DNA of 64,000 nucleotides from Lachnospiraceae bacterium. GTDB lineage: Bacteria > Bacillota > Clostridia > Lachnospirales > Lachnospiraceae. Of the stretch, positions 1 to 9,446 are shown piece after piece (position 1 is the stretch's first letter; each line of letters opens with the position of its first letter). The notes below the pieces were generated by a model. That model worked only from the letters and a program-made list of their open reading frames with translations. It was not told the DNA's origin and searched no databases. A program made the translations under genes and the position numbers. The stretch covers positions 90,751 to 154,750 of the forward strand of contig JAJQDT010000060.1 in the NCBI GenBank assembly GCA_021202075.1, given 5' to 3'.

Positions 1-905
1 GTCACCACGCCGCTGCTGCTGTCCACAATCGCTACCGATGTATTGCTCGAGCTGTACGTGAGCTTACCGTCGCCGGTTGTCGATGCAGAAATCGTCGTCG
101 TAGAACCAGCCTCAATGGAAGAAGCTGCCGCGGTCGCCGTCACGGTCTGGCTTGCCTGCGCAATTGTGAAGGTCTTCGCCGATGTCGTGTCGGTATAATT
201 GCCTGTGCCAGTCGCCGTTACACTTGCCGTTCCAGCCGATGTATTATTTGAGTAAGTCAGCGTATAGTCCGTGTCCTTTGTCAGCGTCGTGCCATTTAAG
301 GTCACCGTCACGCCCGGCTCCTTTGCCGTGCCGTCATAGGTGTAGCTGGTCTTATCCAGCAATACCGATGCGCTCGCAATGCTTGCAGCAGTCACAGTAA
401 TTGTAATGGTTTCGCTCGCCCTGCTGTAGTTAGTGGTTTCCGCCGCAGTCACCGTGATCGTCGCGGTTCCAACCCCTGCTCCGGTCACCACACCGCTGCT
501 GCTCACCGATGCTACCGACGTATCGCTCGAGCTGTATGCGAGCGCACCGTCGCCAGTCGTTGAGGCCGTAATTGTTGTCGTCTCTCCATACGTAATTGAT
601 GAAGCGGCCGCTGTTGCTGTCAGCGTCTGGCTCGCCTGCGAGATGGCGAAAGTCTCAGAAACTGAACCGCTGTAGAAGTAGCTGCCAGTGACTGTTACCG
701 TCGCTTTTGTGCCGGCATCAATGTTATCACTGTACGATATCGTATAATCTTCGTCCGCTGTAAGCGTAACCTCTTCCCCATCATCCGTCGTAAAGGTAAC
801 AGTAACGGTCGGCTCAATTTCTGAACCGGTATATGTGTACGAAGCTGCGTCTAACGCAATCGCAGTATTATCTTCCGTCAGCTCTGTCTTCTCCACAATA
901 TATAC
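1..905 (-). repeat. Tandem Ig-like (Big_2/MBG-type) domain repeats, 483-bp period
   Basis: The C-terminal part of the giant protein visible here repeats with a 483-base (161-residue) period: the same SSSGVVT-coding segment occurs at position 1 and at 484. Each period has a Ser/Thr-rich Big_2-like half (SASTTGDGxLxYSSS) and an MBG-like half (YTYDGTAKEPGVTVT, TLTYSNNTSAGT). A diverged MBG-like domain precedes them at about 680-890. The array continues past the window edge. Confidence 0.8.
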
Positions 906-3900
906 CGTCATCCAATCATACAGAATTTCTTCGCTCTCTTTGATTGTTCCGGTAAAATCCAGCCAGGTCTCTATAACGCCGTCATCTCCGAGTTCCAGAT
1001 CATCGGCCGTTATCACTGTCATCCCGTCTTCATCCAATGTAAACAGACTGTCGTCCCATCCAGTGATTTCCCAGGTAACATCCTCGTCATCGACCACTGT
1101 CCCATCCGGTTCGTCCGTCGTATACAGAATCATTTCCGGCGTCAGGGTAAGTGATTCCTCGTTTGGAACAGAAATCTCTGAATCCATCGCAATCACATAA
1201 TAACTGTTTCGGATATAAATCCAGTATTCGTCTGAATAAATCTCTTCACCGTCACTGTCATAAGCCGTCACACAGATCTGGACATCGCGGTCTTCCTGAT
1301 CCGCAGCAGCCGTCACATGAAGCACAGAGGAATCATCGGAATCTGCTCCGATGCTTATATAATCGCCATCATTCTCTTCATCCGCGAGACTCCACTCATA
1401 TGAAATATCCTCGCCGTCATCACGGCAATAGCTTTCGTAGCTGTAGTTACCCTCGTCATCATAACTTGCGGATTCATGCCATAAAGCCGCCGTCAGATCG
1501 AGACTTGCATCCGGCAGAATCTGATCCGTATCTGTGCTGGATGTAAACTCCATATAGTCCATGTCGGAGTAAACGGTTCGCTCAACGTCAATAGTCAGAT
1601 CTCCAAATTCTTCACTTGTTGTCAAATAAGTAACCGTGGCAGTTCCGACTGTTTTAGACCAGATTTGCCAGGTTCCATCCTCATTATCATCCGGCGATGT
1701 GATCTCAAAGATATCGTCTTCCTCATCAGTAACGTTTTCGCTGCTAATGTTCTCTATTGTCAGCGCTATATCTTCGCCCCACGGATGATTCTCGTTCTCT
1801 ACATAGTAATTAATGGTATTGTCCTCATAAATGAAGCCGCGGCCAAGCAGAATATCTGTTGTATAGGAATCCTCCAGTTCATAATACGGTGTATGATAGG
1901 AAACCCAGATATCCGCTACATTCAGTTCATACTCACTGAACTCTTCTGCAGTCGGCACAACCACCACACGCACATTAAATCCGTCGTATTCGAAGCCTTC
2001 CTCCTCCACGGATGCCCCCGTCGCTGCCTCTGCAATCGCAGTCATATCCAGTGAAATTGTGCCGCTTTCCGTGTCAATGCTAACTCCGGTATCCGAATCA
2101 AGTCCATAGGAATTAAAGTTATAAATAATGTTACCTTCTTCATCGGTTTCATCCGTTTCTTCCCACGTACCGACATCAACCAGAATCTCATAGGCATCAA
2201 GCTCATCGGAAATATAAGATTCATAGTTCAATGCCAAAGTCTCATCCGTGTAGCCCCAGGTGTTGCCGTCTTCATTAAAACGACAGTTCTCTTCATCATT
2301 GCCGGCCCACGAAAAGCCGATGCCATAATCCAGGCCATTCAGATAAATCCCGTAATCGGCCACTTCTTCATAGTCACCATCGTCGTTTGGTGTCTCCACA
2401 TAAAGCGTCAGATCCGTGCCCCAGTTCTCCAGCTTGGTCAGAGTAAAGTCCGCCGAACCGTAGGTATTCTCATTGCTATCTTCCTCATAGTACAGGTCAT
2501 TGCCATCCGCATCGGTAATCCGCACTGCGTTCTCGTCCCAGTCCCAGCGGTACTGAACATCTTCGATCACATCATAGCCACCCTCTGAATCCGTATCCGA
2601 GCTGTAAAGCCGAAGCTCCGGAACAACGTTCGTTGTCTCGCCAACCTCAAGGTCTGTATTGATCTCCTCTGTCAGCACCAGCTGATGGTAGCTGTTTCGA
2701 ATATAAATCCAGTGGTCTCCGGATGCAATCTCATCTCCATTGCTGTCATAAACAGAGACATAAATCTGAACATCATAGTCCTCTTCCAAATCGTCAGCCG
2801 CAGTCACATGAAGAACAGCCGCATCATCCTCATCCTGCTCAATGGTCAGATATTCGCTGTCATTCTCATCTGCGAGACTCCACTCAAAGGAGATGTCCTC
2901 CGCCTCGTATCCATCATAAACATACTCTTCGCTCTCGTCATCATAGTAGTAGACATCATGCCATACGGAAGCGGTCAGATCCAGGCTCGCTCCCGGCAGC
3001 AGATGATCCTTCTCTGTGCTGGAACTGATATCCAGACTGTACACATCTCCACCCACATAGATGTCGAATGTATCCTCTACCACATTTCCATTCACATCCG
3101 TGTAAGTCACCGTGGCCACCGCATGACCGATCGAGAGTGTGTATAAATTATAACCATCCTCGTGATTCTCGGAATTCTCTTCACAGATGGTCTCCTCGGA
3201 TTCCTCATCGTCCGCATTCGCTACGGTAACATTCGTAATCGTGATTTCAACGTCTTCGCCCCACGGATGATCCGCATCATTTACATAGCAGTTAAATGTA
3301 GAGGAAATCCAGTAATCCCATTCCGGAAGCGCACTCCAGTTGCCGTATGGAAGCTGATAATCATAGTACGGCTCATAATACCCTACCCAGATCTCCGCCG
3401 CATACAATTCATAATTGCTGAACTCTGCCGCGGTCGGAACAGCCACTACACGCACACTAAATCCCTCGTAAGAGAAATCTTCATCTTCCACATACGCATC
3501 CGTTGCTGCCTCCGCGATCGCCGTGATATCAAGAGTAATCATGCCATCCTCACAGCTGACTCCGGAATCTGAGTCAAGTCCATAGGATGACCATTCATAA
3601 ATGGAATCCCCATTCTCGTCGGTCTCATCGGTCTCAACCCATTCGCCTGCATCTACCTGAATCTCATAAGAACCATAATCCTCGGAAATGTCAGTCTCAT
3701 AGGTCAGTGTCAGGCTTTCACCTGTATAGCCCCAAGTGTTGCCCCATTCATCAAAACGCCCCTGATCAGCAACATCCTCATACCAGATACCATATCCCAG
3801 TTCATTCAGGTAAAACCAGTAATCGGTCACCTCTTCATAATCGCCATCCTCGTTTGCAGTTTCAGCATGAAGAGTCAGATCGGTACCCCAGTTCTCCAGC

Positions 3901-6900
3901 TTCGTCAGCGTGAAGTCCGCGGAACCATATGTATGCTCATTGCTGTCTTCATCATAATACAGCTCCGTATCGTCTGCATCCGTGATCCGCACTGCGCTTT
4001 CATCCCAGTCCCAGCGGTACTGAACGTCTTCGACAACGTCGTATCCATCTTCCGAATCTGTGTCCGAACTGTAAAGCCGAAGCTCCGGAACCACTGTCGT
4101 CGTCTCGCCCACCTCGAGGTCCGTATTTACATCCTCCGTCAGTACCAGCTGATAATAATTGTTTCGGATATAAATCCAGTAATCCCCGGATGCAGTCTCA
4201 TCTCCATTGCTGTCACAGACAGATACATAAACCTGTACATCATAATCATCTTCCAGATCATCAGCCGCAGTCACATGAAGAATCGCAGAATTATCCGTGT
4301 CCTTTTCAATGGTCAGATATGCGCTGTTGTCTTCATCCGCGAGACTCCACTCGCAGGAGATTCCTTCCTCCTCATATCCGTCATAAACATACTCTTCGCT
4401 GTCTTCGTCATAATAGTAAACGTCATGCCATACAGACGCAGTCAGATCAAGACTCTCTCCCGGCAGAATATTATCAGTTCCTGTATCAGAGCTGATATCC
4501 AGGCTGTACACGTCTCCGCCTACATAGATATTGAACGTATCCGTTACCTCGTCTTCGTTTATATCATTGTATGTTACCGTGACCACCGCATGTCCCAGGG
4601 CAAGTGTGTGAAGATTGTAGCCATCCTCATGATTATCTGAATTCTCCTCACAGATCGTCTCCTCGGATTCCTCATCCTCCGCGTTCTCTACGGTAACATC
4701 CGTAATAGTGATTTCAATATCCTCACCCCACGGATGATCCGCATCATCCACGTAGCAGTTAAACGTGCTGCTGATCCAGTAATCCCAGTCCGGCAGTGCA
4801 CTCCAGTCGCCGTACGGAACCTGATAGTCATAATACGGCTCACAATACCCTACCCAGATATCTGCAACATTCAGTTCGTAGTCACTGAACTCTTCCGCTG
4901 TCGGAATAATCACCACGCGCACATTAAATCCGTCATAGGAGAAGTCCTCGTCCTCCACTGACGCACCCGTTGCTGCCTCCGCGATCGCGGTAATATCGAG
5001 AGTAATTGTGCTGCCATCACAGCTGACTCCGGAATCTGAGTCAAGTTCATAGGATGACCATTCATAAATGGAATCCCCATTCTCGTCGGTCTCATCGGTT
5101 TCAACCCATTCGCCTGCATCAACCTGAATTGTATAAGAATCATAATCCTCGGAAATGTCAGTCTCATAGGTCAGCGTCAGGCTTTCATCCGTATAGCCCC
5201 AGGTGTTGCCCCATTCATCAAAACGCCCCTGATTAGCAGCATCCTCATACCAGATACCATAACCCAGTTCATTCAGGTAAATATCATATGTTTCAGTCTC
5301 GTCATATTCCCCATCTTCATTCGCCGTTTCAACATAAAGCGTAAGACCGGTGCCCCAGTTCTCCAGCTTCGTCAGCGTGAAGTTCGCGGAACCATATGTA
5401 TGCTCATTGCTGTCCTCATCATAATACAGTTCCGTGCCGTCTGCATCCGTGATTCGAACTGCACTCTCATCCCAGTCCCAGCGGTACTGAACGTCTTCGA
5501 CAACGTCGTATCCATCTTCCGAATTTGTGTCCGAACTGTAAAGACGAAGCTCCGGAACGACTGTCGTTGTTTCTCCAACCTCGAGGTCCGTATTTACATC
5601 TTCCGTCAGCACCAGCTGATAATAGCCGCTCCGAATATAAATCCAGTAATCACCTGACGCAATCACGCTTTTTGTGCTGTCATATACTGTCACACAGATT
5701 TGCACATCGTAATCATCCTCCAGCTCGTCAGCCGCAGTCACATGAAGAACAGCAGAATCATCCGTGTCCTTTTCAATAGTCAGATATTCTCTGTCGTTCT
5801 CATCCGCGAGATCCCACTCAAAGGAGATATCTTCTGCCTCATATCCATCGTAAACATACTCTTCGCTGTCTTCATCATAATAGTAGACATCATGCCATAC
5901 CGATGCGGTCAGATCCAGGTCTGCCCCCGGAAGCAGGTGATCCTTGCCGGTGCTGGAACTGATATCCAGGCTATATACATCCCCGCCTACATAGATATCG
6001 AACGTATCCGTAACTTCATTACCGTCCAGATCCGAATAAGTCACCGTGGCCACCGCGTGCCCCTCGGACAGCGTGTGGATATTATAACCTTCACTGTAGT
6101 CATCGGAGTTCTCCTCACAGATATCCTCTTCGGATTCCTCATCCTCCGCATTCGCTACGGTAACACTTGAAATGGTAATGTCAACGTTATCTCCCCACGG
6201 ATGATCTGGATCCTCCACATAACAGTTGAATGTACTGCTGATCCAGTAATCCCAGTCCGGCAGCGCGCTCCAGTCGCCGTACGGGAGCTGATAGTCATAA
6301 TATGGATCCCAGTAGCTGATCCAGATATACGCCTCAGCAATCTCATTATCATCGGAATCTGTCGCGTATACTCTTACATGGAATCCTCCGTTTCCCGCCT
6401 CCAGTTCAATGGATTCCGCGATTGTCGACACACCAAGAGTAATGGTACTGCCATCAATGCTGTACCCTTCTGTCAGTTCATAAGGGGTCCAGTCACTGTC
6501 CTCCTCATCCGGCCAGTTGCCGATCTCATAGACCAGGTCATAGGTAAGATCTTCGTCCGCATCCAGTTCACTGGTATCAACCGTCAGCGTCAGTTCCTCG
6601 CCGACGTAGCTCCAGGTATTGCCATATTCATCCTGGCGGGAATCATCCAGATCTCCGACCTGAGAAAACCAGATATTGTAGCTCTCCGAATCCTCTTCAC
6701 CATCGGTATCTTCTTCCGTATCTGCTTCTTCATCCACAAGCAGGATGCCGTCTTCATCCATCAGCTCCGTCTCGTCAGTCAATTCGGTAGATTCTTCCGC
6801 AGCATCCAGATCTACAATCTCGAGAATGATGTCAGAATCAATAGACGAATCGGATTCATTCTCAGTAGTCACATTTTCCGCCAGGGTTTCCTCATCCGTA

Positions 6901-7310
6901 CTGTTTGCACTGTCCGCCGATTCCCCGGATTCGTTGTTCTCCTCATCCGTTTCTTCTGCTTCGTCAACATCCGAAGCAGTCTCGTCCGAAGAAGTTGTCT
7001 CCGCTTCCGCCGCAGCCGCTGTCTCGACTGCCTCCGTTTCTTCTGTCACAAATGCAGTGGTTTCATCAGTAGTGTCAGAAGTCACTTCCGCGGTTTCGTC
7101 CGAAGCCGATTCCGCGGTGCCATCGTCGGACACCTCTTCATCCGTTTCTGAGCTCTCGGAAGTTGTTCCCTCCTGCTCCTGTCCGTCCACAGACACAGTC
7201 ATTTCCGTCTCCGTTTCCGAAGCAAGGGCGATTGTCCCGGTGCCGATGCCCTGTGTCAGAACAAGCACCAGCGCCATCGCCAGAGCTGTGACTCTCTTTT
7301 TCACGTTCAT
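1..7310 (-). CDS. Giant secreted acidic repeat protein (C-terminus outside window)
   Basis: One uninterrupted minus-strand frame of about 2,436 codons runs from the ATG at 7308-7310 to the window edge; I checked the frame at seven points. AAGGAGGA lies 7 bases upstream of the start. Residues 1-30 form a signal peptide (basic MNVKKR start, hydrophobic core, ending ALAS). A Thr/Glu/Ser-rich acidic stretch of about 190 residues follows. Then come four long repeat units (about 470-496 residues each), and then an array of Ig-like domains of the bacterial Big_2/MBG type with a 161-residue period. No enzyme motif was seen. It is probably a surface adhesin or S-layer-like protein; the anchor, if any, is outside the window. 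It is extremely Asp/Glu/Tyr-rich. The function is inferred from architecture only. Confidence 0.85.
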   Translation of the reverse strand, partial: MNVKKRVTALAMALVLVLTQGIGTGTIALASETETEMTVSVDGQEQEGTTSESSETDEEVSDDGTAESASDETAEVTSDTTDETTAFVTEETEAVETAAAAEAETTSSDETASDVDEAEETDEENNESGESADSANSTDEETLAENVTTENESDSSIDSDIILEIVDLDAAEESTELTDETELMDEDGILLVDEEADTEEDTDGEEDSESYNIWFSQVGDLDDSRQDEYGNTWSYVGEELTLTVDTSELDADEDLTYDLVYEIGNWPDEEDSDWTPYELTEGYSIDGSTITLGVSTIAESIELEAGNGGFHVRVYATDSDDNEIAEAYIWISYWDPYYDYQLPYGDWSALPDWDYWISSTFNCYVEDPDHPWGDNVDITISSVTVANAEDEESEEDICEENSDDYSEGYNIHTLSEGHAVATVTYSDLDGNEVTDTFDIYVGGDVYSLDISSSTGKDHLLPGADLDLTASVWHDVYYYDEDSEEYVYDGYEAEDISFEWDLADENDREYLTIEKDTDDSAVLHVTAADELEDDYDVQICVTVYDSTKSVIASGDYWIYIRSGYYQLVLTEDVNTDLEVGETTTVVPELRLYSSDTNSEDGYDVVEDVQYRWDWDESAVRITDADGTELYYDEDSNEHTYGSANFTLTKLENWGTGLTLYVETANEDGEYDETETYDIYLNELGYGIWYEDAANQGRFDEWGNTWGYTDESLTLTYETDISEDYDSYTIQVDAGEWVETDETDENGDSIYEWSSYELDSDSGVSCDGSTITLDITAIAEAATGASVEDEDFSYDGFNVRVVIIPTAEEFSDYELNVADIWVGYCEPYYDYQVPYGDWSALPDWDYWISSTFNCYVDDADHPWGEDIEITITDVTVENAEDEESEETICEENSDNHEDGYNLHTLALGHAVVTVTYNDINEDEVTDTFNIYVGGDVYSLDISSDTGTDNILPGESLDLTASVWHDVYYYDEDSEEYVYDGYEEEGISCEWSLADEDNSAYLTIEKDTDNSAILHVTAADDLEDDYDVQVYVSVCDSNGDETASGDYWIYIRNNYYQLVLTEDVNTDLEVGETTTVVPELRLYSSDTDSEDGYDVVEDVQYRWDWDESAVRITDADDTELYYDEDSNEHTYGSADFTLTKLENWGTDLTLHAETANEDGDYEEVTDYWFYLNELGYGIWYEDVADQGRFDEWGNTWGYTGESLTLTYETDISEDYGSYEIQVDAGEWVETDETDENGDSIYEWSSYGLDSDSGVSCEDGMITLDITAIAEAATDAYVEDEDFSYEGFSVRVVAVPTAAEFSNYELYAAEIWVGYYEPYYDYQLPYGNWSALPEWDYWISSTFNCYVNDADHPWGEDVEITITNVTVANADDEESEETICEENSENHEDGYNLYTLSIGHAVATVTYTDVNGNVVEDTFDIYVGGDVYSLDISSSTEKDHLLPGASLDLTASVWHDVYYYDDESEEYVYDGYEAEDISFEWSLADENDSEYLTIEQDEDDAAVLHVTAADDLEEDYDVQIYVSVYDSNGDEIASGDHWIYIRNSYHQLVLTEEINTDLEVGETTNVVPELRLYSSDTDSEGGYDVIEDVQYRWDWDENAVRITDADGNDLYYEEDSNENTYGSADFTLTKLENWGTDLTLYVETPNDDGDYEEVADYGIYLNGLDYGIGFSWAGNDEENCRFNEDGNTWGYTDETLALNYESYISDELDAYEILVDVGTWEETDETDEEGNIIYNFNSYGLDSDTGVSIDTESGTISLDMTAIAEAATGASVEEEGFEYDGFNVRVVVVPTAEEFSEYELNVADIWVSYHTPYYELEDSYTTDILLGRGFIYEDNTINYYVENENHPWGEDIALTIENISSENVTDEEDDIFEITSPDDNEDGTWQIWSKTVGTATVTYLTTSEEFGDLTIDVERTVYSDMDYMEFTSSTDTDQILPDASLDLTAALWHESASYDDEGNYSYESYCRDDGEDISYEWSLADEENDGDYISIGADSDDSSVLHVTAAADQEDRDVQICVTAYDSDGEEIYSDEYWIYIRNSYYVIAMDSEISVPNEESLTLTPEMILYTTDEPDGTVVDDEDVTWEITGWDDSLFTLDEDGMTVITADDLELGDDGVIETWLDFTGTIKESEEILYDWMTVYIVEKTELTEDNTAIALDAASYTYTGSEIEPTVTVTFTTDDGEEVTLTADEDYTISYSDNIDAGTKATVTVTGSYFYSGSVSETFAISQASQTLTATAAASSITYGETTTITASTTGDGALAYSSSDTSVASVSSSGVVTGAGVGTATITVTAAETTNYSRASETITITVTAASIASASVLLDKTSYTYDGTAKEPGVTVTLNGTTLTKDTDYTLTYSNNTSAGTASVTATGTGNYTDTTSAKTFTIAQASQTVTATAAASSIEAGSTTTISASTTGDGKLTYSSSNTSVAIVDSSSGVV
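1140..6690 (-). repeat. Four long protein-coding repeat units (about 1.41-1.49 kb each)
   Basis: Within the giant surface protein a unit recurs four times. The YVGGDVYSLDISS-like anchor falls at 5991, 4524 and 3057, exactly 1467 bases (489 codons) apart, and a diverged version falls at 1569 (1488 bases further). The GNTW anchor gives steps of 1413, 1467 and about 1476 bases. Each unit contains a GNTWxY segment, a YDYQLPYGDWSALPDWDYW-type segment, the GGDVYS segment and a DVQYRWDWDE segment. Units 2 and 3 are nearly identical at the DNA level, pointing to recent duplication or gene conversion. Confidence 0.85.
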
Positions 7311-7400
7311 AAGAATTCCTCCTTGTAATAGTAGAAAATAGATTCATTATTTCCGAGTCAATTAATCACATCGATTTTATCACTCTCGTTATTTTTAATG

Positions 7401-7419
7401 GTGTCCCAAAAAAAGACTT
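7401..7419 (+). repeat. Direct repeat flanking the Rpn-type gene, copy 1
   Basis: GTGTCCCAAAAAAAGACTT here matches GTGTCCCAAAAGAAGACTT at 8800-8818 in the same orientation with one mismatch. The two copies bracket the nuclease gene at 7709-8635. A looser third copy (CCCCAAAAGAAGATTTT) lies at 8781. Confidence 0.5.
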
Positions 7420-7586
7420 CGCAAAAACTTTTCGTGAAGTCTGAGAAGAAAATTATTATGAAATTTCGTACCGTCGGACAAAGATGTAACATGTAACACA
7501 AAATCAGACAGGGAGTCTGCTCACCCTGGCCAGAGTTCTCGATTTGCTTCGCAAATCGAAACATACGCCGCTCCGGCCGGGTGCGG

Positions 7587-7614
7587 CTTTAGCCGCAAAA
7601 CTCCCTCGCCGGGT
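7587..7614 (+). repeat. Dispersed intergenic repeat, family R1, copy 1
   Basis: The 28-base stretch beginning CTTTAGCCGCAAAAC and ending CCTCGCCGGGT recurs at 44662-44689 with one or two differences. Both copies are intergenic and sit inside longer GC-rich blocks able to fold. The function is unknown. Confidence 0.6.
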
Positions 7615-7708
7615 TATGCCCCCTCGCCCGGTGGCATAAAAACCCGGATACCTGACGCATCATTTGCTTTGCGCCATGATATCCGGTCTGCAGCTGTTCT
7701 AATCCGGT

Positions 7709-8635
7709 TCATCCGTTCTCTCCGGAAAATGAGTTTTGCACTTTTCCTGTAGCTTTTAATTCGTTCTTCAGATATAGTACCATATCCGAAAGTTCCTGAA
7801 TTGTCTTCATTGCGTTACCAAGCTTGAAGTTCGCTTCATCGGCTTCCCGCATCGCTGCACTGGCAGCTTTCTCCGCCTCTTCTGCTCTGCGGCGTTCACG
7901 ATCCGTATTCGCCATCTCTTCTTCTCGTCCTTCTTCGCGAATCATTTCTTCCCGTTCAAAAATCTTCATATAATCCAGTGACACCTCCTTATCGCGCTTC
8001 ACTTTTTCAACCATCCTGTGAATCTTTCGCAGGGATGAATTCACGGCATTTGATTCTGTAGTATCCTCCATATAGCGGAGGAGTTCGCGCAACTTCTTCG
8101 TGGACCGTCCACGTGTTCCTTTTGTATACAAGAATAGTGTTCTCGCCCCGTCATCATAAGGCATTCCCGGCTCTTCCTGACACATATTCCGAATGGTATA
8201 CACGATCCGATCCTTCCCGAACGGGTCAAACGGAACAATCATGATTACAATCACATTTTTCAGATGCCTGTATCCTTCTCCACTGCCAAGGCTCACCGCA
8301 TCAATTTTGGCATGGTAAAATCTCACGCGCCGCGGCAGGACACGAATCAATTCTTTCCTGTCATTCTGCTCCGGCTCGACATCATAAACAGACGCGCGTT
8401 CCAGCCCGGTCTCCTCCGGCTCCGCCTCCACATAAACATCCAGACGGGCGCCATGTAAATCTGTGTCCGCACCAGGATATTCCTTCTGCGGAACAATTGT
8501 AAGCCTGCCAAAATCTTTATTAAATATAGACTTGAGCAGCAGCCTGACAAATTCCTCGCCAATTTCCGGATAAGTCACTACTGACCCAAACAGAAAATTG
8601 TCGAGAAGATTTAATTCTTCTATTTTCTTTTTCAT
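7709..8635 (-). CDS. Rpn/PD-(D/E)XK nuclease family transposase-like protein
   Basis: A 308-residue protein of the Rpn/PDDEXK_2 family, whose members are recombination-promoting nucleases related to transposases. The N-terminus (LLDNFLFGSVV...EFVRLLLKSIF) and the core GARLDVYVE followed by VYDVEPEQ give the family's usual Asp...Glu-x-Gln version of the PD-(D/E)XK centre. The second half holds a conserved-looking helical region and then a charged coiled coil (about residues 230-295, rich in Glu/Arg/Ala). Such genes are often multicopy and mobile-like. The direct repeats at 7401 and 8800 bracket it. No terminal inverted repeats were found, so the mobile status is inference. Confidence 0.8.
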   Translation of the reverse strand: MKKKIEELNLLDNFLFGSVVTYPEIGEEFVRLLLKSIFNKDFGRLTIVPQKEYPGADTDLHGARLDVYVEAEPEETGLERASVYDVEPEQNDRKELIRVLPRRVRFYHAKIDAVSLGSGEGYRHLKNVIVIMIVPFDPFGKDRIVYTIRNMCQEEPGMPYDDGARTLFLYTKGTRGRSTKKLRELLRYMEDTTESNAVNSSLRKIHRMVEKVKRDKEVSLDYMKIFEREEMIREEGREEEMANTDRERRRAEEAEKAASAAMREADEANFKLGNAMKTIQELSDMVLYLKNELKATGKVQNSFSGENG

Positions 8636-8799
8636 TCTGTGTTTTTAAACAATCCCCGGATAAAAACACCAAATGCAAACTGCTTTTGTGTGATTCTATC
8701 TTAACATGAGTGACTAATCATGTCAAGGGTAAATATATTAATTGAATCGTCCAGATTTATGAAAACGTAAAGAAAATATGCCCCAAAAGAAGATTTTTT

Positions 8800-8818
8800 G
8801 TGTCCCAAAAGAAGACTT
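8800..8818 (+). repeat. Direct repeat flanking the Rpn-type gene, copy 2
   Basis: GTGTCCCAAAAGAAGACTT; see the copy at 7401. It lies in the 8636-8972 intergenic region between the divergent Rpn-type gene and the helix-turn-helix gene. That region otherwise holds only AT-rich promoter-like sequence, including a possible -10 (TATACT, 8866-8871) with no clear -35. Confidence 0.5.
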
Positions 8819-8972
8819 TTCGGAAGAGATTTTCAAAACGTCTGTCCGTTTTTGCCTGTCTATGATATACTGCTGTAATAGATATCGATTTCGGCACGGT
8901 AGAATCTGACGTGAAATTTTTTGACGGCCATGGAAACAGTTCATGGCCAGGACTTGGGAAGGAGGGATTGCT

Positions 8973-9446
8973 TTGCCGCAGCGACACGAGAAAAAAGACA
9001 TCACAACATCCCAGCTTCTTTCGATTATCAAAAAGTCGAATGATTTTTCCGAGGTGACGAATACGTACCACAATCAGGAGGAGGAGCCCATCTTCTGCCA
9101 TTTTCTCTATCATACTATGCAGAAGCATGATAAGGCTCCGACAGATGTGATTGTGGAGAGCGGCATTGAACGCTCCTATTTCTATCACGTGTTAAGCGGC
9201 CAGAAGACTCCCGGCCGCAATATGGTGCTGCGCATCTGCCTGTGCCTGTCCGCGACTCTGACTGAGACGAATCAGCTGCTCCGGCTTGCCCGGCAGGGCA
9301 TCCTTTATCCGAAGGTGAAGCGCGATGCGGCGATTATTTTCGCCATTGAGAAGAAATATTCGATGCAGCAGGCCAACCAGCTGCTGATTCAGGAAGGCGA
9401 GCTGCCCCTTTACAAAGAAAATCGGGGGGGGAATAAGAATCCATGA
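8973..9446 (+). CDS. Helix-turn-helix regulator-like protein paired with a Ser/Thr kinase
   Basis: A 157-residue protein starting at TTG 8973. AAGGAGGG at 8959-8966 sits 6 bases upstream, a better site than any near the in-frame ATG at 8943. Residues about 50-120 resemble a lambda-repressor-like helix-turn-helix domain: APTDVIVESGIERSYFYHVLSGQKTPGR is typical of the DNA-contacting helices (quoted here in part as VESGIERSYFYHVLSGQ), followed by RICLCLSATLTETNQLLRLA. The C-terminal helices could bind a partner. Its end overlaps the kinase start by 4 bases (ATGA), so the two are translationally coupled. It may be a phosphorylation target or a regulator of the pair; this is inference. Confidence 0.7.
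   Translation: MPQRHEKKDITTSQLLSIIKKSNDFSEVTNTYHNQEEEPIFCHFLYHTMQKHDKAPTDVIVESGIERSYFYHVLSGQKTPGRNMVLRICLCLSATLTETNQLLRLARQGILYPKVKRDAAIIFAIEKKYSMQQANQLLIQEGELPLYKENRGGNKNP

Larger units (their letters stand above)
7311..7708. other. Intergenic region with hairpin and repeat-family sequence
   Basis: No convincing gene. It contains a hairpin-forming stretch (AGACTTC at 7413-7419 facing GAAGTCT about 7436-7442), a motif shared with 8800-8818, and a GC-rich block at about 7570-7700 containing CTTTAGCCGCAAAAC at 7587, which recurs at 44662. A 68-codon minus ORF here (7358-7564) has no recognisable product and is not called. Confidence 0.5.

Noticed and set aside
1140-6690. Possible CRISPR or tandem non-coding repeat array
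   Set aside because: The repeat length is 1.4-1.5 kb and stays in frame; there are no short repeats with unique spacers.
182-7341. Many plus-strand ORFs opposite the giant surface protein (for example 3867-4640 and 6201-7151)
   Set aside because: They lie antisense to one continuous minus-strand frame with signal peptide, ribosome site and repeats. Their translations are low-complexity and echo the same repeats.
7709-8635. Calling the Rpn-type gene a complete insertion sequence
   Set aside because: No terminal inverted repeats or target duplication could be identified; only short direct repeats are present.
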